A stretch of 64,000 nt of DNA, from the NCBI RefSeq assembly GCF_964355755.1, contig NC_092672.1, forward strand, positions 27,462,501 to 27,526,500, in the 5' to 3' direction. Below are positions 45,401-60,400 of the stretch, piece by piece. The stretch's first letter is position 1. Each line of letters begins with the position of its first letter. The notes under the pieces are model-generated. The model was given only the letters and a program-made list of their open reading frames with translations. It ran no database searches and had not been told where the DNA came from. Made by a program: the position numbers and the translations under genes. The DNA comes from Antedon mediterranea. Taxonomy: Eukaryota > Echinodermata > Crinoidea > Comatulida > Antedonidae.

Positions 45401-48400
45401 TGGAACCCATTTTCTCTTTTTAAAGAAGGCTTTTATACCACAGTCAGCTTCAAGCTTCTAAAAACTCACTTTGCCATTGAGAGATCAAATATCCCGAGGA
45501 ACTGCTTGAGTGATGTCTGGTACATGACGTTCACCATACTCATTTCAGTGATCAAGAAATACAGGATACTGCCTCTTGTTGCAACTAAAAGGGAAGCAAA
45601 TAATAGGTTATGCTTTATGCTTCAGCAGTTCACATAAAGTAGGACATTCAATATCTTAGCACTGTCTACACTATCAAACTTCACAAAAAAAGTGTGATAT
45701 GCACATTTTATTGTCACATAAAGTTTGATAGTCTAGACAGGGCTTTACCACGGTACTTCCTTTTTTCTTTTCTTCTATGAGAATGGTAAAATTAATAGTA
45801 TCTATTTCAAAACTTGATGTCATTTGTATAATACTACATTTATAGACCTGTCAAATGCAGTATTATTATAAGAGATTGGTTGTGTCTCCCTTCAACTTAA
45901 ATGCATTGTCCCACAAAAACATGAAAAGTGCAAATTTGCGGTTCAATAAATGATTAAATATAATCAAAAACCAAATTTGACGTTTTTTCGTTGCAGTTTT
46001 TTCAGGTAAATAGTTTTGGTTCAAACTGAACAACTTTTATGTAAAAAATGATATATTAAAAAAAAAGTATCTATTCAGGGGACAATCACTCTATACAAAA
46101 GTCCTATGTATTGAAACTCCTGTTCTTTATGTAGAATAAACAAAAAATATACTTGATCCTTAAAGTAATCCAAATCAAAACTGCTTTAAAAGTGGTCTTT
46201 GACAATGGTACAAAATGTTTTACTCTACCAGGCCTAAATTCCTCTCTAGCTTCATTAATTTTAATCTCTGTCTCAGCAGCAACCACAAGCTTCTCAGTGA
46301 CTTCTTCAGCCGTCTGTTTAGTGACTCCAAGTACCGCAATCAAAGACTCATCTTCCACAAGTGAGCCTTGAGTACTGGTCAAACGGTAGAGAAGGTTGTC
46401 TTCAAGTTCTTTCATCTTGCGTTTGTTGGCAGTTACATCTTCCATTAGCTTGGTTCTTTCCGCTTCTAGTTCTTGTTTCTCTGTGAGGATGACACGACCA
46501 AGCAACTGGTCTTCCAGGCCTTTCATGGTGACAGTGAAATCTATGATAGATGTTCTGGCAGATACCTACGGATAAAAGTAAATTAAAAATTACAACAGTG
46601 CAGGAAATATTAATAGAAATCGGACGGTATTTGCAGATGCAGTTGATTTCTGTTTTGATTTTTTTTATAAGCCTTTGCTATGCATTACATTTTTTGTTAT
46701 TGCTGTTTGGACTTACCTCTGGTGTGTATGTAGGGTTAGCCAGTTTGGTTGTGACATACAAACGGAATCCTTTCATCACATCCACTTCTTTGTCACCAAC
46801 TTTGACCTAAAAAGAAAACAGAAATAGGTCAAATAAAAATAGAAAATTGTTTTAATAGTATTATATTATAAATGTTTAGTATTTACCACATAGTAAAGTA
46901 GTCAAATGAGGCAACTAATATCTAAATGACTTACCTTCAATGTTCTGCCAGACTTGATAAAGTTCTTTTCCAGTACATTATCTAGTGCAGGATCCAACTC
47001 CTCGCCGATGTCCTCAATAAGTAGAGGGCGCCCTAGAGATAGACTGTCTTCCAAATGGGTTCTGAAGTACTTGTGATTTAAAGAAGTCACCTATAAAGGA
47101 ATGGATTTGAAAGAATTTATCAACTGCTAAAATGTTAGTGGTTTGAACACCTATTAAGGGGACACTTTTGAGACCCAACAAAGCGTCCCTTATAGAGGTG
47201 TCCTCTGAATAAGGGTATTCCAAAGGATTGGTTTTATTGTATATATCAAAATAGATATGTCTGTTATTGTATACAATCTCTTTTTACCATATTTTTGTTT
47301 ATTAAGTTAAAAGCTAAGTTTAGGACTTTATTAACTGTCCTTATTTTTCTTATGTATGAGCAAATACAGACACACTAGCCAAAACCAAAACGCTCTGAAC
47401 GAGTCCTACTAAACACCATACAACACATACTACACGCACCTAATCCTAGACGCAATGTTAGAACTTATCCCATAAATAACCTCTCCCATCTAGTTAGAAT
47501 ACTAAAGTGCATTTATAACCTAGGTGCATGTGGTACAATTTACAGCTTTGTTTTGTAACATGTAGTGTTTAACAGGACTGCTGTGAACTGCCGAATGTTA
47601 CCTGTAACTCAAACTCCTGTTCCCTATTCTTGATCCATGTCTTGCCTTGTCCTTGAGGATCAATCAACAACGGGTATCGTGTTGCCTTGGTAACAATGAT
47701 GCCGTTTTGTACGGATAACTCGTCATTTGGTAATCCTTGAAGATTCCACTCTCCAATCTTTATACAATAAAAGTTTAAAATTTAATCACATTCAGATACT
47801 AAATTATATAGTATGTCCTTGTAACAGTAAACTATACATATATACGTAACCAGTATCATCTGTACGCACAGGTATGAAATTAACACTCTGTGTGATATTA
47901 CAACAGTATCCGGTGTATCTATATATAAATCGCGCGTTATTTCTAGATTGTTTACTCTATGGTATAAAAAGTTGGTTAGAATCTCGGTCTGATTTTAACC
48001 ACCTGATGTAGTCCTGTTTACTAATTAAATTGAGTTAGATAATTAGTTATTGACAAATTGAACGAATTTAGGTTCAACGATTTGCCCCAAATTGGGGTGT
48101 TTTCCGATCGTGGTATACACTGTACACATATACAAAGAACATTTATTACTGTGACTGTGGGTAGGCTCTACTGCTGGATATATAAACACATAATATACAA
48201 ATAAAAACTTTATTACTGACAGTTGCTTCTCAACGTTTGTATATTAATTAATAATTATAAAAAATATAAACGTCGTAGTGGTGTATCGTTACATGTACTT
48301 TACTATTTCAATCTACTATAAAAGGGACAGAAAAAAAAGGTATTAAATCGTAAATGTTTTACTGTGTTTAGTGGTATATTATTAATAGGCCTTAATAGTT

Positions 48401-51400
48401 ACTTTCACTTGTATATTGAACACCGAACAATAATCATTATTATTATAACTATGCCTCGTGTATAGTATACAAATAATGAATGTTTATGAGTGCAATGGTA
48501 CAAATAATGGCACGAGGTGAATGATGAAAGGTTATATCAACGAGGCAAAGCCGAGTTGATATAACCTTTCATCATTCACCAAGTGCCATTATTTGTACCA
48601 TTACACGAATACAAAACATTCATTATTTGTTTTATATAACATCTAAATAACAAACAAAAATGTTTCAAAAAGTACTATTTAACGATCGTTGAATAGTGCG
48701 TACTATTGCACGCCATGTGACCCACATTCGTCCAATCAAATGACAGGAATTTATATAGGTGTTATATAATATACAATACAGTAGGCATATTAACATCCCA
48801 TACACTTTTCAATTTGAACATCTCACTCATTCTACTTACCGTGGGTCCATCCACTAACATAGCTGATATATTGAGATTCTTTGTAAATGGAATCTTGTTA
48901 GTACTTAGTTCACTTTGCCAGTTGTTGTTGAGGTTGATGCGGAATACTTGATTGAATGGACCGGAATAAGACAAGAAACCAGTGGCAAGTAGAACATCAC
49001 CAACCAACCTACAACAATTAATAATATATTTTAGTTACAGTATGTTCAGACGGCCTTCGACTGATGTACAGTTGCACTGCATGATACATATGATGAGCGT
49101 CCACACAATGCATAGTACAAGGTGAATCACACCAATTTCCTGAAGTAGCTTGCAATTTTGCCAGATGTGGAAAGCGCTGATTATAGTGAGCCGTAATTTA
49201 TACATATTTACTTGCAAGACGCATCCATACATTCCTCAGTAGCACATTTACTGAGACTGCTCAGGAGTAAATTTTCTAGTATAGCAAGGTTGAAGTTTAG
49301 TAACATAACAATAATGAGCATCTTCATGGCTTACAACAAATAAACTGCTAACTTCATATTCATATTACTTACTACTAGAGATCAAGATTATTTAGATGTA
49401 GCTTATTGTAAATTTTATTTTGAAAAATATATTCTTCATAGATTAAATATAATTATGTTTAATCAATACTATCACTAATGTTGGTAACTGACCGGTTAGT
49501 CTGTGATTTGAATTCTTTACTCTGTTCTGTCCATCTGATCTTTTCACCACCAAGGCCATTGATGAGAGCTGAAGCTGCTACCATCTTACGACGACAACTT
49601 TCTGCATCATCAAGTAAATCCTAATAAACATAAATATTGATATAAATTAAAAGAGACATATGTAATTGATATCATGTTGAAGTAGGCAAATATCTTGAGG
49701 TGTTTATATTAAGTTTTCAATTTGCAACCACCAACAACAAAAGTATGTTATGTTTTGTCATCAGTTTGCACATGTAGACATATTAAGACGCTCATCATCT
49801 CAATAGAGTTTTAATAAACATTAATTGACCTGACCTAGTTGGGTCGTCAGTTTTTGCCAATCAAAAGCTCCCTGTTAGTTATGTAAATATTATGATCAAA
49901 TACAAGTACAAGATAACTTGTCTGGAAGAAGAGTCATGGCTTAAACCGGTCATTACACCCAATTAAAGTTGCAAATAAAATTGTGATAACCTCAACCAAA
50001 CACAGTAATTAAATGTGATATAACAGATAGTGTAATCAAATTTGGGGAAACAAAATTCATTAATCATATTTGTAAATATTATTTCCCAAATTCTTATTGT
50101 ACAGAAACAAGTATTTTGAATATCGATGTGAACGAAAAGTAGACCAAAGAGTGCAGATCTCGAAAAAGTTGCTCACCAACATAAACAAAAAACAAACATA
50201 AAATAAACAAACAAAACCAAATTGCAACAAACCTGTTTTAATTTCATGGCAGCATCAAACTTTGCTTGTACAAAATCCAATTCCTTTTGCTTTTCATCTA
50301 AGGTAGCCTGAGCTTCATTCAATTCCTTGGTTGCAATGTTCAGTCTGCCTTCTTGGATAGCAAGACTTGCCTACAAAAAAACACAACACTGTTTATAATT
50401 ACCTAATACTTAAAAGATTATACAGACACAAATGGAACATGATTTACCAATCTTTTATAGTTTTATTGTAAGTTTTTTAATGTTTTTTTTATGAATGTTT
50501 TTTAATCTCTAAAAAACAGGACCATATGTAAAACAGGTGCAATCTATACCTGATAATTTTTTTATCCTGTAGTCAAACATAAAAAAAGAACAAATCTTAT
50601 GCACTATTTTTAACCAGATTTTTCTTAAGGTCCAAAAGATCACAAATTAATTTTTACAAATAAAAACACATTCTGAATACCAGACTTTCCAGAAAACCAG
50701 ACATATTTTGCCAGTCCAAAGATGTCTGGTTTTGGGAGAGTTAAACAATAGAACAAAGTTTGGAACCATGGAGCACACAAGGTGCACCGCAAGCTTTATA
50801 TCAACAAATCAAAATAAAAATTTAATTGAATGAATGAAATTCTTATTTGTGTTTTAGTTCACCTTAAGTGGAAGAACTTCTTTATTGATTGTGAAAAAAA
50901 ATGCCATAGCCTGTGTCCAGGAGCAGAGACCAGCTACATCGCCACACACTTTCTTAGCAGACTCTAAGCTGTAGTCTTCCATGTCAAGGTATGGTCTGAG
51001 TAACTCTACTGTTTCCTCATTGATGGTGTCTTTTGGAAAGGTTTGTAAAGATGCCAAGAATCCAGAACCACTCATCAGCTATGAGAAGAAAAGGTATTCA
51101 ATTAAATGTTTTTTTGCTATCCCCCTGGTTATTATTATTTAGTATATTATATTAGCATTTGCTAGTCTGAAAAAACATTCTAGTAGTGGTGGGAACTATA
51201 AAGTAGACCTTCCATAGTAAAAGACAATGAACATGTTAGCTAGTATAAAGTGTGACGGTTTAACAAAATAGCTATCTATAAAATGAGAATTTCAAATGCA
51301 CTTTTCTATTTTCTATTCCATTGTAACCAAATCAAATAAAACATTTTAATGATAAAAATAAATTATACCTTTAAAGATTCACTCCATGACGGTTTAGGAC

Positions 51401-54400
51401 AAGGCCTATCAGGATCCAAGCTATTAATATCAAGCCTCTTCTGGAATAGCAGCATCACACAGTCCATAATACGCATAATGAGATGAGGTGGTTTACCCAG
51501 TTTACGTACGGTAGATATATGAGATGGTTTGAGTGTGTTGAGAGCATTTTCAGCCTCTTCAAGAGCTGGTCTGGCTGCTTCTAACTTAGTCTCTGCTATT
51601 GTCTTATCTGCTTCGATCTCATCTACAATATGCTGTGCTTTATCTTTTACTTTCTGCACTGCATTCTTTACTTTCTCTGCTGCCTGTGCCGACACTGTTA
51701 CCTCTGCCAATACCTACCAAATCAAGTGCAAGAAAATTATATTGTAGATAATTATGATTTATTAAAATGTGTGTACATTTTTGGTGAATTGAATAATATA
51801 CAAATCTAGGAGTACCATGCCAAACAAAGTATTGGGACCAGATAGGCACATAGTAACAGTTGGGCTTATCATTTTTAATATTGTTCTTAGGATGGGGCTT
51901 GGTTAATGTTTATGGGCTGGTTACAAAATATTACTTTTTTCATATACCCACACACATCATTGAATGGGGAGAAGAGAACATTGTATGTAGTTCTGGGTTT
52001 AAAATTTTCTATTTCAAAATGAGCATCATTAAATAAAGCCCCCTTTTTAAAAAATAAAGCTGATTTATGTAAATTGCAGGCATTGTTTTTTATAAGGAAA
52101 AATGTATAATTAAAAAAAAAATAAATTTTACATTAGAAAATACAATTTTATTTCAATTAACCAGTTAACAATTGTAATTCTTATCTATAACATTATGAAA
52201 AACTTTTTTTTTTTGCCCTGGTATCAGAAAGTTTGTATAGGGCGACTACATCATATCAAGAATTGAAGTGTGTTGTTTTGTTCGCCTTAGTGTTGATATC
52301 AGAATGTTTGTATAGGCCTACATCATATCAGTAATTGAAGTGTGTTGTTTTGGTGCCCTGGTGTTGATATCAGAATGTTTGTATAGGCCTACATCATATC
52401 AATAATTGAAGTGTGTTGTTTTGTTCGCCTTGGTGTTGATATCAGAATGTTTGTATAGGCCTACATCATATCAATAATTTGTTAATGATTAATGAACATT
52501 ATGTCTATATTCTCTATTCTATTGCTTACAATTTGGTTGGGGTGCATTGAATTGATTATTCTTCATTGGAACTGAATGGTTTCAAACATTGTTTAAATTC
52601 TGTTGTGGCTAACTTCTCCCATTGTAGGCCTATATCTATTTTGAAACTATATTTTGTATTCTAGAATTATTCTAAATTTAACAATTATCATTAAAAAAAA
52701 ATGTCCATATGACATTGAGACAGAGACACATTATAGGCTTTTGACTACTATTAAGAGGCCAGGTATTATATTTATGGGGAAAGAAGACCACTACATGTTT
52801 GAACAATCACTCCTCCCATTTCTATAGTTATTAAATAGACTAACCTGTTCAGCTTTCACAGATGCCACAGCGAGTTCTTTCTCCTTGTCCACAAGTTCTA
52901 ATGCAAGCTCAGCTACAGACTCTGTTGCCTCAATCAGTTTGTTTAAGCCTGTGTTCATACGCTCAGCCAATTCATTGATTAATGCGTGTTTCTCCTTGTA
53001 GATTGTTTTGTATCCTTCCAGAAAGGACAGGTATGACTTTGGTGTGACATGTGTCTGCCGTCGATACCTTAAAAAAAATAAAGAAATTTACATTTTTGTA
53101 CACGTTGCTAAAATCTAATCTAAGCCATTGTGTAAAAATGAGTGTTATCACAAATCCCACTCTGATCATTGCCTATACAAAAACTCATCATGATAATTAT
53201 GTTTTATAAAATATTCAAAAAGTCATAATACAAACCCATTTTGCAGTGAGCTCTGTCTACACTATCCAAAAGTGTGATGTGCCCAAATACAGTAGTGATA
53301 TGCCCAAATAAGGTAGTGATATGATGTCGTTGTGTCCATATGGAAAAATCACATTTTTCATTGTGTAAAAAGAGTAAAAGATCATACCTCTGGAAGTACT
53401 CAATGCAAATCTCAGCAACTCCATCATGAAACACTCCCATAGTGTTGACAACAGACTGCTTAGTCTCTGGTGTACATACAATATCAAAACTTGACAAGAA
53501 GTGTTGTGCCACAGCGACCAGAGCATCTTTAGGCCAGCGAGTGAACCAATCCATCGTACAGCCAGATATAAGTCCAGGAAATTTCAGGGAACGATTACGG
53601 AACTTTTCTCCAACCTTTAATAAAATGTACGCATTGATGCTTAAAACTAAGAAATGTATTGTAGTACGTATTGAAGTACAGGTCTCAAATTAATATACAA
53701 ATAATAATTTGTTAATGTTTATGAGAAGGATGAACAAATAATTTCATACAGTGAAAGATGAAACTCAATCTAGTAAAAATAAGAAAAACCTAAATGTCTG
53801 ACACCATTATAGATATTCTTTATGTGTGCTGGAGGCCATTGTTCATTGAAATAAAAGAAGGAAAGGAACTATCTCTAATTAAAGTCTACTGTTGGAACCA
53901 GGGTTTGTATACTAATAGACCTAACTACTGTTAAATAGCTTGACCCTATATTAACCAAGGCAGCATGTACAGTTAATCTTCACTGGCCTTTCTCTTGGTC
54001 ACATACATATGATTTATTTTTGAGTTTCTATCTTATAATGTTCATACAGCAAGAAAATATGAAAATGAACACATCATACTGCTTTTTGCTGATAATGTAT
54101 TTAACTTACTGGTGAAAAGCACAATACCACATGTAGGTTGTTTCTAGCTCTTGAGATGAAGTAATCATACAAGTTATCTTGAGTTGGTGGATGTCTGGGA
54201 AATTCCTTCTTCATGACGGGAATCAACTCTTGCGTTATCTCATCCAACTCTTCACGAGCAAATAAATTAGAGACCTAGAGAGAAAAAAATAAATAAAATA
54301 CAGCATTATTATTAAAAAACAATAATATTTTTGCATTAAAAAAAAATCTTTACATTCTGAAAATCATCCAATTCAAAAAAATGCTATTATTTTTTTCAAC

Positions 54401-57400
54401 ATAGTACACGTAATATTTGGACTGGGTCAGTGCTATTTTGAAGTTCATATTTTAAATCATGAAGGTTAGTAGTCTTTCTTGTTACTCTTCCAAGAATTTA
54501 CAGGGTTTTAAACTTGCAATATATTGTAACATTTAAAACAAAATATAAAGATTTTCAGTAGGTATAAAGAGCTAATGAATTAGCTTACCTCTCCAGAGCT
54601 GAGGACATTGTTGATATATTCTAAGAAGGCTTCATCCTTGACTTCATTATCAGTGAAGATGAATGTGATACCTTGGCCCTCACAACCAGCAACACGATAC
54701 ATGTACTTGAGATCATCCATCAAGTTCGTAACATTGTAAGACCTTAATTTTTATAGAATTTAATTTTAATAAAAGACATGTAATGTGATTAGGATAATAC
54801 CTGTATAATTGCAATTTATAAGAACAGAAAGCAAAAATAAAGATGAAGGAAAAAATATAAACCATAAAAAATTGATTTAGACAGGGCAATGCATGGTAAT
54901 AAACATCAAATAAATTATATAATAATTTACTAAAAAAGATATATAATGTGATTAGGAAATAATATTGTTAATGTAATGTACGGTAATAGGCATAAAATAA
55001 ATTGTAATTAATTTTAATTAAAAAAGATATAATATAATGTGATATGGATAACATATTGCAGTTTTAAAGACAGCAACATTAAGAAGGAAAAAAGAATGAA
55101 TTTAAACTATATAACTGATTTAGATGCGGCAATTATGCATGACATTGTAAATAAAACATAATATAAATTGTATATTATATGCATTTCCAACACTGATATA
55201 GCCAGAATGGTGTTATTATACAATATTAGCAGCTAGCAAATCCCTGGAAGATAGACCAAATTATTGGTTGTGTTTTTTTTTTGTACAGTAATAATACCAT
55301 CAGGTTTTCCACTATACTTATAGTAGCTAGTTGTTGCTATTTTGATAAACAATAGAAGATCAAAATCCCCATTGTTCACATAACTAATTTCAACAACTCC
55401 CAACTCTTCATCCCTTTACCCACTTCACACATTGAACCTTCACTTACTTTATTCAATCATTTTCAAATCAGAGTAAACATTAACAGACAGAATTTAAGCA
55501 AACTAGAACAGATTAGAAAAAGACCTTTGTACAACAAAAAGCAATCACTATTTACATGATCATCAAACCCTTCTAAGGTACAGTACAATAGACAGTGTGA
55601 ACTTTTTTTTTAAGTTCACTCTATTTTGACTGCTTTTGAGTATTGCTGTTGGAAATATCTCTAAATTCTATCCTTGTTAAATTACAATAAATTACTTGAA
55701 ATAACTGTAAGTTTGTGTACCATTACGAATTGCACCTGCGGGCCAGTAGAAATATGAGCAGAATATTACGTGAAGACATGGATTCAATTGCAGATTCGTT
55801 TCTTAAAATGGCCCTGTCAGATAGGGATCTTCACATTGCTCAACTTAGAGTTGAACAGAAAGTAAGAGATATTGCTTTTACAGAATTACCCTTAATATCC
55901 TACAGAGAATATTTGCAAGGGAGTTTTTATGAATCAATGCCGAAAGCATTATGTGGAGATCAAGATTTAATGTTTAGTCAACCAATTTATCCAGTTGTAT
56001 TGTGGCCATTTGAACCAGAAAAGATGCATCCTACAGGTGGATATGTAATAGCTGAGCAGAATGCAAAGCAACCAGTTTATTTCACACTTAAAGTACACAG
56101 CAACTGGCCTTTGGATGAGTCTTTAAAAGACATTGTTGATAAGAATGGTTACATTATGCCTGATGTTTTTATAAATAATGAATTTCATAAAGTTTATACA
56201 CCATCTCAAGGAACGTATAGAAATCATGGTCCTTCAATAGAACTTACCAGCAGGGACTTAGTATTAGTGATGGATCAACTATATTGTTTCACCTGCCAGT
56301 CATGGCCATTGCATTCAGAAGATTTTTTCAATAGAGAAAAACGAAATAACTGGCCAACACAAGCAATTCAAAGAAAGATGGCTAAGCTTGATTGTCTGGT
56401 AGTTGGTGTTGGACACCCAAGAAGTGCATCAAAAGAAATTGAATGGAGGTTATCATTTTCCCTTGCTGAAAAAGAACTCTGTTATGAACTTAGTGAACCA
56501 TATGTTAGATGCATGTGTGCCCTTAAGGCAATAAAATCTTCAAAGTACATTAATTTATTTAGTGAAGTCAAATCTGATTCACCAACACTATTCTGTTCTT
56601 ATTTTATTAAGACAGCTTGCTTCTGGATGTGTGAGACTTTTCCTCCTGAAGGTCATAGCACTATGGACTTGATTAGGAAGACACTTGATTGGCTGATAAA
56701 ATGCTATGAAGAAAGTTACCTTCCTCATTATTTTATTCGCCAACAAAATTTAATTGGAAATTTATCAAGGGAATGTTGTGAAGAAATGATAGTTTCATTG
56801 ACAGCAGTTAAACAGAACCTGTGGTGCAATGTGATGTCAAGTATTGCAGCTGCAACTGGTGACATTATCAAAAACTCTTTTAGTTTCATATTGAACATCT
56901 CTGAAGAACCAAATAGTCCAAAAGACTATGCAAAAGTGGAATCTTTCCTACTAGCTAGCGTTAATAGGATTGAACAGATGAATAATGTTTTAACACAACT
57001 TATGGATGGTTTTGTCAGTTGCGCACGACTATTATTTTTAAATACATTAGTTTTTTCAGAATTTAATAGAATCATAGAGCATAATGGGGTTGATCCATTT
57101 GTAGTTCTTAAGCTTAAATTTGACAACATAATTGAATCAGTCTTTGAGAATGATGACAACTTAGTACCAAATGGCTACACAAAATTTTTTAAGCATCATT
57201 TGTATTGCTGTTTAGGAGATGCTTATACAGCATTATTGAAATGTTTACAAAGTAGGCCTACTGGGAGAAATGATTTGGGTGACTACCTCAATAAGCCATT
57301 GGAATATTATGAGAAAGGTTCAGATTTTGTGTACCCTGATGGATGGAGTGATCAGTGCATTGGTATTCAAATTAATGTCATTAAATATTACTATTTAATG

Positions 57401-60400
57401 AATGAAGAGGAAAAACTGAAAGAGAAGCTTGCCAATTTTGAACCAGTACTTAGAAAAGTTAAAAGAGACAAAGATGTAATGACAAAACTAAGAAAAGTTT
57501 ATGTACTGTGTGCTTCGCAAAATGAATTAGCTAATTGGCATAACATTGACAATGACCTAGACCTAGGTCTTGTTGTTAATGATAAAATATTTGTATTTAA
57601 TCCAATTGTTTTCATATTTTATGTCAATGCAAAAATATCACTAAAAGATGGAGACATTTATAGAGCATATGCAAATTTAAATGAAATGAAGTCAAGTTTA
57701 ACTGCGATTCCAATATTGGAAAGATACGATATACCTTTGCTAATTACGATTATTGAAAGGTTATTGGCTAATTGTTTATATAGATTTTGGTTCTTATTCA
57801 GAAATCTTTCCTAAATATAAAAGCTATGCAGTTGCTCTATGAGTACAGTGTGAATATACCTAATTGTTACCCTACTTATTCAAACTTATGGTTTATGTTT
57901 TGCATGTCTTTTGTTTTACAGTTTTATATATTAACTATTTCTGCATGTATCTAGCTCTTTAGAGGCGTGTTTTTATGGCAATACCTATTGTTTGCCTTAT
58001 ACAGTTGAGTACGTATCGGCTGGTGCCTAGAAAAAAATAATCGGATGTAATGTAAACTAGATTTAATTCGTCACTATGACGAATTATAGGTTATATGCAT
58101 TGATTTAAATAAAGATAATTGATTGATTTAAGATATTTTGATTGATTGATTTTCTCAGAATCTTTAGTTATTTATAATATATGATAGGATCTTGCTAACG
58201 CAAATACAATAGCCGGTATCATAATCCGATCAAAGATCCTTCTGCGTATATAATGTCGTGAACCACATTTGTGTTTTTATCTAAATTTCATTATAAATCA
58301 TCTGTATAATCTATACACTAAGAATACAATTGAACAAACAATACGGATAATAAAAAAAAATCTTATTTCGCTTCGTTTCCCAATGTGAGACTCGAACTCG
58401 GTACCTTGAATGCTATAGACACGAGAAAAGACCACCGAGCCATACACAACGGACTAAAAATTATGGAAAGATTCCTCCATGTATTTACTATGCAGTAACC
58501 ACTTTGGTGCAGATAGATTATTACATACCGCAATGAATTATAATGTTTTACTATGATGACATCTTTAAAGATTTTTAAAAATGATGCACTGTCAAACTAT
58601 ATACTTTTAACTTTAATATATGAACTTCTTAAAATGGACCTGAATGGATTTTCGATTTTTTTCATTTTAGAATGATGTTTTGGGGGCTATTAGGTGTTGC
58701 TAGAATGTATATTGTTACAAAATATAAATTGGCCCTTTTGGGGAAAGCCCCATTTGAAAATCAAAAAAATTCGCGGGTGACGTCACTTTGCGAATATATT
58801 CCTATCCCTCCAATGGAAAATTTGCAGTTTTTTGGCTATAACTCTTGAAATCTATGGAGTATTTTCTAAAAAATGCTTGTGCATTTGCAGAAACGTATTT
58901 AGAATTTTTTTAGATAAAATTATTACCGTATAAACGGTTATTCATCGAGAAAATGACGATTTAAAATCTTAAAATCAACGGTTTTTTTCTGGCAATACCG
59001 AAGTTGGCCTGGCAACGTTGTCCGGGATACAGCTCCGTGCGCAATGATGCGTATCCATATTTTCCGTTCGTGTATTTTGTATATCGTTCGTAATTTATAC
59101 TGCTAAAATTTGTTAGTTTCTTTAGTTTTTAGTTTAGCAGAATTAAATTAGTAATATGAGATGATAATTTATTTGTCACGAATCAGGCAGTTTGAAAACA
59201 AATTTTATTCATATTTTACTTTGGCTTGACAATGAGCGCAGGAAGTTGTTGATATCGCTTTGGTCCTTGGATACACATGAAACGGAGCCTCGCCGCATGA
59301 TGTGGGTGGTGGATCGACTCCGCGCTCTGGATTGGGGGCCTAGGCCTAGTAAAGGTTTGGGAGGTAGGCCTTCTAAATTTGGGTTTTAGAACAAACGAAG
59401 TATATTTTAGGGACCTATATTTCAACACCATTAGATATTGAATAAATTAGTATTAGTGTTCCAGGCTGTCGATCATTCACTGACTATCGGGCGGCATACA
59501 CGCTCTCGATATCATCGTATGTATATGTGACGTCGTGAATATAGAGGCTTCCGACGGCCGTTGAAATAGAATATTGCAATGGCGTGAGTAATTTTCACTA
59601 ATTTACCATGGTATCTTAAAATTTCGTTTTTACTCAAAATACTATACATTTTGTTTTTATTTGTGTGGGTTTGTGTTAATTTGATACATTTAAATAACAT
59701 GTGTGAATTTCTTGAAAAACGAAATTCCATTTCAGGTCCATTTTAAGGAAGAAAGTTAATGTTAAGTTTGTTATTTCGGCCTAAGAAAATGTTATAATTT
59801 GTTTGATTGTCGAAATTAATTTTTGTAAATTTAATATGCCATTAATGATGACTTAATCAACTTTTGTTCTCTTAATTTCATAATAAATCATACATATGAT
59901 AAATACAGTACACTTCAAGAAAATGAAATAAAAAATAGCTGTTCCCGAGCATTCCAACGATATATATTAATTTAAAAATTTAGCATATTTTCACCATTTT
60001 GTTAACTTATACGTGCGTAGCCAGTCACTTTTGACGTGCTCGTATAACGCAATTTCGAGTTGAAACGTGAATCAAATATGATATTATTAAAGATTGTAAA
60101 ACAGAAATCGGGCAAAAAGAGTGCGCTTAACGCTTAAAATTGCCTGAAACGTACTCTAATTTCATCGAAAATAAATTTTGACAACTTTGAACATTTTAAG
60201 CGCGCGTACGCAAGCTTTATATGCGCTACGCACGTAATTGTATTGCCATATGATGAAATATGACCTGAAATTTATGAGTACCAAATTTTGTTTAATTGTG
60301 ATTCATGCTTGTGAAGATATGATTACAAACGTAAAATCGCGCGTAGACCGCGTAATTTTTGATTGCACATCGTGAAAATATAACCACATCGATTCCTGGC

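Noticed and set aside
55715-55753. Earlier in-frame ATG for copy 4
   Set aside because: It adds 13 residues with no match to the other copies. The ATG at 55754 aligns the GS and D-x-D positions exactly.
59192-59431. ORFs around 59200-59430
   Set aside because: Inside the 1.1-kb TTAA element. Both strands are open by chance in a GC-richer patch, with no motif.
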